Part shown: positions 1 through 5,440 of the stretch, piece by piece | Layout of the letters: the number at the start of each line of letters is the position of its first letter | Position numbering within the stretch: position 1 is the stretch's first letter | Notes under the pieces: model-generated | What the model saw: the letters and a program-made list of their open reading frames with translations, nothing else | The model's database searches: none | What the model was told of the DNA's origin: nothing | Source: an uncultured Kiritimatiellota bacterium | GTDB lineage: Bacteria; Verrucomicrobiota; Kiritimatiellia; RFP12; UBA1067 | Reading direction: 5' to 3' | NCBI GenBank assembly: GCA_934654805.1 | Contig: CAKUGW010000145.1 | Coordinates: forward strand, 1-6,498 | DNA length: 6,498 nucleotides | Translations under genes and position numbers: made by a program

Positions 1-657
1 GTACTGGCGCGAGCGCTCGTTCACGAAGAAGCCCGGCGCGACGGCGTTGACGCGCACCTTCGCAGGCGCCATGTATTGCGCGAAGAACATCGTCCAGTTC
101 GCGATCGCCGCCTTGCTCATCGCGTACGGCGCGACGCGCGTCAGGGGACGGTACGTGTTCATCGAGCCGAAGTTGAGGATCGCGCCGCCGCCGGCCCTCG
201 CCATCTGGAGGCCGAAGATGCGGCTCGGAATCACGGTGCCGAGCGTGTTGACCTCCAGGACGGACCTGAACGCCGCCATGTCGATGTCCCAGAAGCCGCG
301 ATCCTTCGCGAAGTCCTTCGTCGGCTCTAGGTCCTTCTCGCTGAACCTCAGCCGCGTCGGCATGGCCTTGACGTTGTTGCCGCCCGCGCCGTTGACGAGG
401 AAGCGGCACGGGCCCCAGTCCGCCGCGACGCGGTCAGCGATCGCCCGCATCGCCGCCTCGTCCGTGACATCGCCCGCCTCGACGCGGCAGACGCCCCTGA
501 ACGCCGCGATCGCGGCGGCCGTCGTCTCCAGCTTGGCGGCCGTCCGGCCGACCAGCACCACCTTCGCGCCCTGGCGCGCGAGATCGGCCGCGATCGCCGA
601 GCAGAGCGTCCCGCCCGCGCCCGTGACGACCGCCACTTTGTCTGTACAATAGCTCAT
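1..657 (-). CDS. SDR-family oxidoreductase, probable fructuronate reductase (mannonate oxidoreductase type); 3' end outside window
   Basis: A short-chain dehydrogenase/reductase that probably reduces D-fructuronate to D-mannonate with NAD(P)H in the cytoplasm, the step after UxaC. 219 residues are visible, starting at an ATG at 657; the frame is still open at base 1, so the C-terminal part is missing. The Rossmann nucleotide-binding loop is VVTGAGGTLCSA (residues 10-21), where the last Gly of the usual TGxxxGxG pattern is Cys. GDVTD (62-66) and NGAGG (89-93) follow. The catalytic set is N137, S165 (in NFGSMN) and Y178-x-x-x-K182, and VNAVAPGFF (203-211) is the typical post-catalytic segment. 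The start is supported by AAGGAG eight bases upstream and an ATGA overlap with the uxaC stop. SDR membership is certain from the motifs. The uronate substrate is inferred from position behind uxaC; other sugar-acid or polyol substrates remain possible. It is not the long-chain UxuB family of E. coli. Confidence 0.85.
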   Translation of the reverse strand, partial: MSYCTDKVAVVTGAGGTLCSAIAADLARQGAKVVLVGRTAAKLETTAAAIAAFRGVCRVEAGDVTDEAAMRAIADRVAADWGPCRFLVNGAGGNNVKAMPTRLRFSEKDLEPTKDFAKDRGFWDIDMAAFRSVLEVNTLGTVIPSRIFGLQMARAGGGAILNFGSMNTYRPLTRVAPYAMSKAAIANWTMFFAQYMAPAKVRVNAVAPGFFVNERSRQY

Positions 658-1832
658 GACACCATCTCCTTCGCGTTTCGGTAGCAGACGTTTTCAAGAA
701 GCGGACGCAGCAGCGCCTCGTCGTCCGGGAACGAGCCGGCGGCGACCTTCTCCGCGACCCACCGGCAGAGGACGCGGCGGAAGTAGTCGTGGCGCACGAA
801 CGAGAGAAGCGAGCGCGAGTCCGTCGTCATGCCGACGAACGTCGAGAGGACGCCGTAGGCCGCGTTCTTCTCCAGGACGTCGCGGATGCCCTCCTCGTGG
901 TCGCACCACCACCAGGCCGGCCCGAGCTGTACCTTGCCCGGCTGGCCCGCGCCGACGAACGAGCCGGCGAGGACGGCGAGCTGCGCGTGCGCCTCGGGGT
1001 TGAGCGACATGAGGACCGTGCGCGGCAGCGCATCATTCCTCTCCAGCCCGTCCAGGAACGCGGCGACGGCGGCGGGATCGACCGGCGCGCGCATGCCCGC
1101 GAAGCCGCCCGCCGGGCCCGCGGCCGCGCGGAGGCGCGCGCTTGTCTCGCGCAGGGCACCGAGGTGCAGGAGCATCGTCCAGCCACGGGAAGACGCAAAT
1201 GACGCGACGGCATGAAGCGATGCACGATGTTCCCCGAGCTGCGCCGTGTCGTCAACGCTGATGTCCACGATCCGGCATCCGGCGGCCTCGAACGCCTCAA
1301 GCGCCTCGCGCGAAACGCGCTCGCCCGCTGCCGTTCGCAGGCTTGGACACACCCCGCCAGGAAGGCGGGACGCCCCCCCGGGGCAGCGGGCATCTTGCCC
1401 GTTGCCCTTCAGCTGCGAGGCGCCCACGCACGGGCTCATCCACTCGACGTTGAACGCGCGGAGGATCCTTTGCGGCGTCCAGCCGGCGAGCGGGACGTCT
1501 TCCCCGCGCCCGTGCAGGTACGGCTCGGGGTCAAGCCCCAGGAACTCAAGCTCCGGCCGCGCCCAGGCGAAAAGCGGGTTGCCGACGAGCTTCGGGAGCG
1601 TGCGCATCCACGCCGCCCACTTCTCCGCTTCCGGCGCGTCGCCCGTGATCAGGCGCTCCGGCTCGCCGCAGATGCGCATCGCGCGGTGCTTGTAGGGGTC
1701 GGCCTTCACCCAGGCCTCGTGGAGCGAGCCGAGCGGACGGCCCTCGGCGACCGCCGCGAGGTCGAGGTGGTTGTGCCAGTCGACGATCGGTAGGTCCTTC
1801 ACCGCCGCGTAGAGTTCGTCAAACGTTTTCAA
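654..1832 (-). CDS. uxaC: Glucuronate isomerase (uronate isomerase), compact form with an inserted repeat peptide
   Basis: Converts D-glucuronate to D-fructuronate (and usually galacturonate to tagaturonate) in the cytoplasm; it belongs to the amidohydrolase superfamily. The 392 residues show the family signatures in order: WHNH (19-22, metal-binding HxH), WVKADPYKHRAMR (41-53), ERLITGDAPEAEKW (59-72), GNPLFAW (84-90), PSLR (163-166), LHLGALRE (222-229), SLNPEAH (276-282), WWWCDHEEG (307-315), FVGMTTDSRS (332-341) and RHDYFRR (347-353). E. coli UxaC is about 470 residues; the shortfall lies between residues 138 and 220, where a repeat-derived peptide (about 142-160) sits and where the usual 'DHxL' after the Gly-Cys reads DISVDD. 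The start is a TTG at 1832 that overlaps the symporter stop (TTGA), with AAAGGA eight bases upstream; no ATG or GTG is placed better. The frame is open far upstream, but that part is the symporter's shadow. The end overlaps the SDR start. Function is confident; activity despite the altered middle is inferred. Confidence 0.92.
   Translation of the reverse strand: MKTFDELYAAVKDLPIVDWHNHLDLAAVAEGRPLGSLHEAWVKADPYKHRAMRICGEPERLITGDAPEAEKWAAWMRTLPKLVGNPLFAWARPELEFLGLDPEPYLHGRGEDVPLAGWTPQRILRAFNVEWMSPCVGASQLKGNGQDARCPGGASRLPGGVCPSLRTAAGERVSREALEAFEAAGCRIVDISVDDTAQLGEHRASLHAVASFASSRGWTMLLHLGALRETSARLRAAAGPAGGFAGMRAPVDPAAVAAFLDGLERNDALPRTVLMSLNPEAHAQLAVLAGSFVGAGQPGKVQLGPAWWWCDHEEGIRDVLEKNAAYGVLSTFVGMTTDSRSLLSFVRHDYFRRVLCRWVAEKVAAGSFPDDEALLRPLLENVCYRNAKEMVS
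666..671 (-). promoter_or_regulatory. Shine-Dalgarno of the SDR gene
   Basis: AAGGAG reads leftward eight bases before the ATG at 657 and lies inside the last codons of uxaC. It fixes the start of the SDR gene and fits coupled translation through the ATGA overlap. Confidence 0.75.
1353..1407. repeat. Coding palindromic repeat (two stem-loops) inside uxaC
   Basis: Two adjacent inverted repeats lie within the uxaC frame. The larger has arms GGGCAGCGGGCA (1381-1392) and TGCCCGTTGCCC (1396-1407), which pair over 12 positions with one G-T and a 3-base loop. The smaller has arms CCCGCC (1353-1358) and GGCGGG (1364-1369) with a 5-base loop. A run of seven C lies between them (1373-1379). In the uxaC frame the element encodes NGQDARCPGGASRLPGG (residues 144-160), a peptide with no place in the UxaC family. 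The opposite strand reads GAAGILPVA. From memory, 'GQDARCPGG' and 'AGILPV' peptides recur in unrelated proteins of Verrucomicrobia/Lentisphaerae-type genomes, so this is probably one copy of a dispersed palindromic element that inserted without breaking the frame. Exact element borders cannot be set from one copy. Confidence 0.75.
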
Positions 1833-3304
1833 TTCTTCGATCCTTTCTCCGCTCCGTTCAGCTGGCGGAAGAGCGCCTCCCTCGACGCCCGCTCGCGCGC
1901 GGACGTGCCGAAGAGCGCGCCGAGCCAGAAGGCCGCGAGCGCGACGCCGACCTGGATGAACGTGCCGGCCTCCCACGAGAGGCCCGTCCACAGGAACTTG
2001 AGCAGCAGGCCCGACGTGACGCCGAGCGCGAGGCAGAGGTAGACGCCCGCCGTGTTCGGCCGCTTCCAGAGGATGCCGAAGACGGACGGGATGACGACCG
2101 GCACGCCGAAGAGCGCCATCAGGAGCTTGTTCGCCTCGAACGCGCCGCCCAGGCCCGCCACGAAGAGCGCGCCGACGGCAATGGCCGACGCGAGGGCGAG
2201 CGTACCGACGCGCGCGACCAAGAGGAGCTCGCGTTCGCCGGCCTGCGGACGGAAGAGCCGCCGGTAGATGTCCGTCGTGAGGACGTTCGCCGTGACGTTG
2301 AACTCGCTCGCGAGCGTCGAGAGCGACGCCGAGAGCATCGCGGCGACCATGAGGCCGAGCGCGCCCGGCGGCAGCAGGCGGATGCACATCTCGATGTAGC
2401 AGCGCTCGTGCAGCTCCGGCGGCAGGTCGGGCAGGTACGCGCGCGCGGCGATCGCCGGCAGCACCGCGACGACCGGGAAGACGAGGAAGATCGCCGCCGT
2501 CAGGAGCCCCATCTTCACCGCGTCGCGCTCGCTCGGGACGCTCGTCAGCCGCTGGATGAAGCTCCACTCGCCATTGTACTTGACGAAGACGATGAGGTAG
2601 TAAGCCGCGAGGAACGTCCACGTGCCGCGATGTCCCTGGAAGAACGAGAAGTGCCCGGGCAGGGCCGCGCGCAGGGCGCCGAGGCCGCCGACCGCGTCCA
2701 GCGCGAGCGGCACGACCGCGAGCGAGAAGCCGAGCAGCACGACGCACTGGATGAGATCCGTCACGAGGACGCTCCACATCCCGCCCGTGCAGGAGTAGAC
2801 GAGGACGACCGCCACGCCGAGCGCGATGCCGCGCGCGAGGGAGATGCCGAGGAACTGCGAGGCGATGATGCCGAGCGTGTAGAGGCGGACGGTGTTGTTG
2901 AGGATGCGGAAGCCGACGCCGCACCACGAGACGACCTGCCGCACGCCCGGGCCGTAGCGCCGCTCCAGGTACTCGACCGGCGTCGCGACGTCCGCCCGCT
3001 GCCAGCGGCGCGCGAAGACGAACGTGCCGAGGACGATCGCCGCTGCCGTGGACCAGAAGACCAGCACGCCGACGAGCCCGTCCTCATAGCCGATCTGCGC
3101 GTAGGCGATGAAGACGAAGCACGAGATCATCGCCATGTAGGAGCTGATGGCGCCCATCCACCACGGGACGCGCTTGCCGCCGGAGAAGAAGTCCCCCGCG
3201 TTCTTCACGAACCTGCCCATGAAGAGGCCGGCCGCGAGCGTCACCGCGAAATACGCGGCGATGACGGCGAAGTCGAGACCCTTCAATGGCATCGCGTGGT
3301 TCAT
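1829..3304 (-). CDS. Sodium:solute symporter (SSS family), probable hexuronate importer
   Basis: An inner-membrane symporter of the SSS family (SGLT/PutP fold), 491 residues from the ATG at 3304, a normal length. Many hydrophobic segments of 18-22 residues run throughout, e.g. 11-30, 51-70, 78-97, 156-174, 185-205, 266-286, 365-385 and 395-412. Family motifs are DFFSGGKRVPWW (38-49), ATPVEYLERRYG (107-118), YSCTGGMWSVLVTDLIQ (170-186) and YNGEWSFIQRLTSVPSERDA (243-262). SASLSTLASEFN (325-336) corresponds to the serine-containing Na+-site helix of SGLT-type transporters. The frame is open up to 3409, but the earlier ATGs lie upstream of or beyond the promoter, so the MNHAMPLKG start at 3304 (or the ATG at 3292) is preferred. 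It is first in the operon with uxaC and the SDR, so a glucuronate-like substrate is inferred; sequence alone does not give the substrate. The stop overlaps the uxaC TTG. Confidence 0.9.
   Translation of the reverse strand: MNHAMPLKGLDFAVIAAYFAVTLAAGLFMGRFVKNAGDFFSGGKRVPWWMGAISSYMAMISCFVFIAYAQIGYEDGLVGVLVFWSTAAAIVLGTFVFARRWQRADVATPVEYLERRYGPGVRQVVSWCGVGFRILNNTVRLYTLGIIASQFLGISLARGIALGVAVVLVYSCTGGMWSVLVTDLIQCVVLLGFSLAVVPLALDAVGGLGALRAALPGHFSFFQGHRGTWTFLAAYYLIVFVKYNGEWSFIQRLTSVPSERDAVKMGLLTAAIFLVFPVVAVLPAIAARAYLPDLPPELHERCYIEMCIRLLPPGALGLMVAAMLSASLSTLASEFNVTANVLTTDIYRRLFRPQAGERELLLVARVGTLALASAIAVGALFVAGLGGAFEANKLLMALFGVPVVIPSVFGILWKRPNTAGVYLCLALGVTSGLLLKFLWTGLSWEAGTFIQVGVALAAFWLGALFGTSARERASREALFRQLNGAEKGSKN
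1841..1846 (-). promoter_or_regulatory. Shine-Dalgarno deciding the TTG start of uxaC
   Basis: AAAGGA reads leftward eight bases before the TTG at 1832 and lies in the last codons of the symporter gene. No other start codon nearby in this frame has comparable spacing, so it supports the unusual TTG start. Confidence 0.65.
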
Positions 3305-3311
3305 GGCGCAT

Positions 3312-3320
3312 AGTATAGCA
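3312..3320 (-). promoter_or_regulatory. Extended -10 promoter of the symporter-uxaC-SDR operon
   Basis: TGCTATACT reads leftward with TATACT at 3317-3312, a near-consensus sigma-70 -10 with the TGn extension. No good -35 lies 16-18 bases upstream. Seven bases separate it from the ATG at 3304, so the transcript should begin at or within about a base of that ATG. No Shine-Dalgarno precedes either candidate ATG. The same 9-mer serves the divergent regulator. Confidence 0.6.
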
Positions 3321-3342
3321 AAAAGTCTTTCCGCAGAGGATT

Positions 3343-3377
3343 CCATTTCGGAAGCCGATTTGCATCCCATTCGAGAA
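3343..3377. promoter_or_regulatory. Candidate operator: imperfect direct repeat between divergent promoters
   Basis: CCATTTCGGAA (3343-3353) and CCATTCGAGAA (3367-3377) form an imperfect direct repeat with a 24-base offset, between the two -10 elements. AraC-family regulators commonly bind paired direct half-sites about two helical turns apart, so this is a reasonable binding site for the adjacent XylR-like protein. With only one example and imperfect matching, this is a weak call. Confidence 0.3.
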
Positions 3378-3388
3378 TCTGCTATACT
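3359..3388 (+). promoter_or_regulatory. Promoter of the XylR-like regulator gene
   Basis: TGCTATACT at 3380-3388 gives an extended -10 (TATACT 3383-3388). TTTGCA (3359-3364) lies 18 bases upstream and matches four of six -35 positions. The ATG at 3399 begins 11 bases after the -10, which leaves a leader of only about 3-5 bases, too short for a Shine-Dalgarno. The candidate operator overlaps the -35/-10 spacer, consistent with autoregulation. Confidence 0.6.
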
Positions 3389-3398
3389 GCGCGCCACG

Positions 3399-4559
3399 AT
3401 GAACGTCATTCTCTACTTCCAGCCCAAGACACGCACGAGCACGCCCGGCAAGTTCATCGGCGTGCAGGAGATCGCGGAAAAGGCCGGCTATCACGTGCAG
3501 GTTCTTGACGCGCTCCCGACGCGGGCCGAGTTCCGCTCGCTCCTCGGCTTCTGGTCTCCCGTCGGCGCGATCGTCGAGTGCGGCGGCGACTACAGCGACA
3601 TCGACGTGAGGCTCTTCGCGGGCATCCCGACCGTCTTCTTCAACCACAGCCCCGAAACGCTGCCGCGCGGCGCATTCGCCGTCTTCCACGACCAGGCCGC
3701 CACGGCCGAGCTCGCCGCGAAGGAACTGCTGCTCACGGGCTACGGCAACTTCGCCTTCGTGCCGTCGTTCGAGAAGCGATTCTGGAGCGACGCGCGCGAG
3801 GCGGGCTTCCGGCGCGCGCTGGCGCTGAACGGACAGACGTGCCGCACCCTCTCGTTCGGCGGGGCGCGCGCGCCGACGGCGCGGCAGAAGAGGCTGTGCG
3901 CATTTCTCGTCGCCCTCCCGAAGCCCTGCGCCGTCTTCGCGGCCAATGACGGGATGGCCGCCGAGACCGCGACCGCAGCGGCCTTCGTCGGCCGGCGCAT
4001 CCCCGAAGACCTCGCGATCCTCGGCATCGACAACTACCAGCCCGTCTGCGAAAAGGCGCGTCCGCCGCTCACGTCCATCGAGCCGGACTTCCGGCGGGGC
4101 GGCAATCTCGCCGCGCTGATGCTTCTCGCGCGCGTCCGCGCGAAGGGCGGCTACCGGGGGCCGCACACGCGGACGTTCGGACCGCTCCGGGTCGTCCGCC
4201 GCGCCTCGACGCGCGTCTTCTTCCGGCAGGACAAGACCGTCGCCGCCGCGCTGGACCTCATCCGGAACGAGGCGTGCAACGGCCTCCGGGCGCGGGATGT
4301 CGCCGCGCTTTTCCCCTGCTCGCGGCGGTTCGCGGATCTCCGCTTCCGACAGGCGACAGGGCATTCGATCCTGGAGGAGATCCAGGCCGTCCGGCTGGAG
4401 CGCGCGCAGGATCTCCTGCGTGACCCGCAGCAGCAGATCAAGGCGATCTCGGACTTCTGCGGCTTCGCGAACCCGAACTCGCTGCGCAAGTTCTTCCGCT
4501 CGGCGACCGGCCAGACGATGAGCGCCTGGCGCAGGCAAAGCGCACCTGACGACGGCTGA
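3399..4559 (+). CDS. XylR-type transcriptional regulator (sugar-binding-like domain + AraC HTH)
   Basis: A ligand-responsive transcription regulator of 386 residues, close in length to E. coli XylR (392). Residues 1 to about 275 resemble the periplasmic-binding/LacI-type sensor fold: it opens MNVILYFQPKTRTSTPGKF, then IPTVFFNHS, and VFAANDGMAAETATAAAFVG...IPEDLAILGIDN (about 178-211) is the classic ND...A...G..IP.D..I.G.D pattern. Residues about 278-380 form an AraC-type domain with two helix-turn-helices. The first is around GLRARDVAALFPCSRRFADLRF. The second starts near residue 346 (IKAISDFCGFANPNSLRKFF) and ends SATGQTMSAWRR. The in-frame extension upstream of 3399 would run over the promoter and into the symporter gene, so the ATG at 3399 is taken as the start, with no visible Shine-Dalgarno. 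Divergence from the uronate operon suggests it controls that operon in response to a uronate or a related sugar. XylR architecture is confident; the effector is unknown. Confidence 0.9.
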   Translation: MNVILYFQPKTRTSTPGKFIGVQEIAEKAGYHVQVLDALPTRAEFRSLLGFWSPVGAIVECGGDYSDIDVRLFAGIPTVFFNHSPETLPRGAFAVFHDQAATAELAAKELLLTGYGNFAFVPSFEKRFWSDAREAGFRRALALNGQTCRTLSFGGARAPTARQKRLCAFLVALPKPCAVFAANDGMAAETATAAAFVGRRIPEDLAILGIDNYQPVCEKARPPLTSIEPDFRRGGNLAALMLLARVRAKGGYRGPHTRTFGPLRVVRRASTRVFFRQDKTVAAALDLIRNEACNGLRARDVAALFPCSRRFADLRFRQATGHSILEEIQAVRLERAQDLLRDPQQQIKAISDFCGFANPNSLRKFFRSATGQTMSAWRRQSAPDDG

Positions 4560-4659
4560 CCCCATTGCAGGAAAACGTTGACGGCTCACGACGGCCGCAA
4601 TCCGCTTCCACGTCTTGTGAACCGCCGAGCGAACCCAACGTCAGCGTCCTGTCTCGGCG
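4560..4659. other. Convergent intergenic gap
   Basis: This lies between the end of the regulator gene and the end of the der remnant. I see no gene, RNA or convincing GC-rich hairpin with a T-run on either strand. Its right end holds most of the first unit of a short tandem repeat. Confidence 0.5.
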
Positions 4660-4676
4660 TCAGCGTTCCGTACCGG
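4639..4676. repeat. Imperfect 19-bp tandem repeat, two units
   Basis: Units at 4639-4657 and 4658-4676 both begin CGTCAGCGT and end CGG; 15 of 19 positions match. A degenerate third start (CGTCCTTCAGCG) follows at 4677. It lies at the degraded 3' end of the der remnant, and the second unit contains that remnant's stop. No function is evident. Confidence 0.4.
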
Positions 4677-5001
4677 CGTCCTTCAGCGTCTCGACGCCGC
4701 GCCCGTGCTCGGCTGACGTCGGGTAGACGGACAGGCCGAAGCGCGCGAACTCCGCCGCGCGCACGTCGTCCGCCGGCACGTCGCACTTGTTCGCCGCGAT
4801 GAGACACGGGACGCCCGACTTGCGGACGCGCGCGATGACCTCCTGGTCGAGGGGCGTCACGCCCGCGCGCTGCACGGCTGTCATTTCCGCGATGAAGAGT
4901 CCGCCGGGCCGCACGACGTCGCGCTGCGGCCTCTGCGCCTCCGGCGGCTTCGCCACCTGGCCGCAGGGGTCCGGACGGACAGGCTCACCGCACGCCGGCA
5001 A
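4660..5001 (-). pseudogene. der: Decayed fragment of GTPase Der (EngA)
   Basis: Der is a tandem-domain GTPase for 50S ribosome assembly, normally 430-500 residues. Only 113 codons are open here. Clear Der-like sequence is VTPLDQEVIARVRKSGVP (48-65), the G4 motif NKCD (71-74, in LIAANKCD), then AEFARFGLSVYP, and the G5 region TSAEHGRGVETL (95-106). This is the second half of a first GTPase domain. The P-loop (G1, GxxxxGKS) is absent. The stretch RDVVRPGGLFIAEMTAVQ (27-44) looks like remains of the switch and DTGG regions joined to VTPLD by internal deletions, and the second GTPase and KH domains are missing after the stop at 4660. The nominal ATG at 5001 overlaps the end of queF by 17 bases and lacks a clear role. 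It cannot be a working GTPase. It probably remains from a duplicated or relocated der gene, with an intact copy expected elsewhere. Confidence 0.7.
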
Positions 5002-5437
5002 AAGTCTCGAAGCGCTTTTTCGCGAGGGCCTTCAGCGGGCCGCCGTTGACGAACGGGTCGATGGAGATGCCGCCGCGCGCGGCGAACTTGCCGATGACCT
5101 CCAGGTACTTCGGCTTCAGGAGCTTCGTGAGGTCGTCGTAGATGACGTTCACGACGTCCTCGTGAAAGTCGCCGTGGTTGCGGAAGCCGAAGAGGTAGAG
5201 CTTCAGCGACTTCGACTCGACGAGCCTCTTCGCCGGGATGTAGCGGATCGTCAGCGTCGCGAAGTCGGGCTGGCCGGTCTTCGGGCAGAGCGTCGTGAAC
5301 TCCGGCGCGGTGAACGTCACCCAGTAGTCGCGCTCCGGATGCCGGTTCGCAAAGGCGTCCAGCACCGTCGGGTCATAGGTCGTCGGCGCCTCGGTCGTCC
5401 GGCCGAGCGTCTTCAGGTCCTCAAGGTCGTTTCGCAT
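4985..5437 (-). CDS. queF: NADPH-dependent 7-cyano-7-deazaguanine (preQ0) reductase
   Basis: QueF reduces the nitrile of preQ0 to the amine preQ1 using NADPH, the last free-base step of queuosine biosynthesis before transfer into tRNA. The protein is 150 residues, the short single-domain (B. subtilis-like) form. The catalytic Cys is C51 in FTTLCPKTGQPDFA (47-60), with the general acid D58. The QueF signature ESKSLKLYLFGFRNHG lies at 74-89 and the substrate-binding His-Glu pair at 92-93 (DFHED). RGGISIDPFVNGG (121-133) is the usual C-terminal motif. The start at 5437 has AAAGGA nine bases upstream and follows the Maf-domain stop by three bases, so it is co-transcribed with that gene. No preQ1 riboswitch can fit in the gap; any control would act at the unseen promoter beyond the window. 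The function is very secure. Confidence 0.96.
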   Translation of the reverse strand: MRNDLEDLKTLGRTTEAPTTYDPTVLDAFANRHPERDYWVTFTAPEFTTLCPKTGQPDFATLTIRYIPAKRLVESKSLKLYLFGFRNHGDFHEDVVNVIYDDLTKLLKPKYLEVIGKFAARGGISIDPFVNGGPLKALAKKRFETFAGVR

Positions 5438-5440
5438 GGT

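Noticed and set aside
47..652. 201-codon open frame on the + strand opposite the SDR gene
   Set aside because: No domain match, and the minus strand carries the complete SDR motif set over the same bases.
1910..1920. Similarity of RASREALF in the symporter tail (residues 472-479) to RVSREALEA in UxaC
   Set aside because: A short match in helical, charged sequence of two unrelated proteins; the flanking DNA is not repeated.
1833..2927. Frame of uxaC stays open through most of the symporter gene, suggesting a 757-residue protein
   Set aside because: The upstream part is Arg/Pro/Ala-rich antisense-like sequence with no family match, and it overlaps the well-defined symporter frame. The TTG with a ribosome binding site at 1832 explains the real start.
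2408..3313. 301-codon open frame on the + strand opposite the symporter
   Set aside because: It is composed mainly of Arg, Glu, Asp and Ala, as expected from the complement of a GC-rich gene; it has no motif and lies opposite a clear membrane protein.
3084..4589. 501-codon open frame on the - strand opposite the regulator
   Set aside because: Charged low-complexity translation running through the promoter region and antisense to the regulator. It is a shadow of GC-rich codons.
4540..4660. Rho-independent terminator between the convergent genes
   Set aside because: Only short scattered complementarities around GACGGC/GCCGTC are present, with no stable stem followed by a T-run on either strand.
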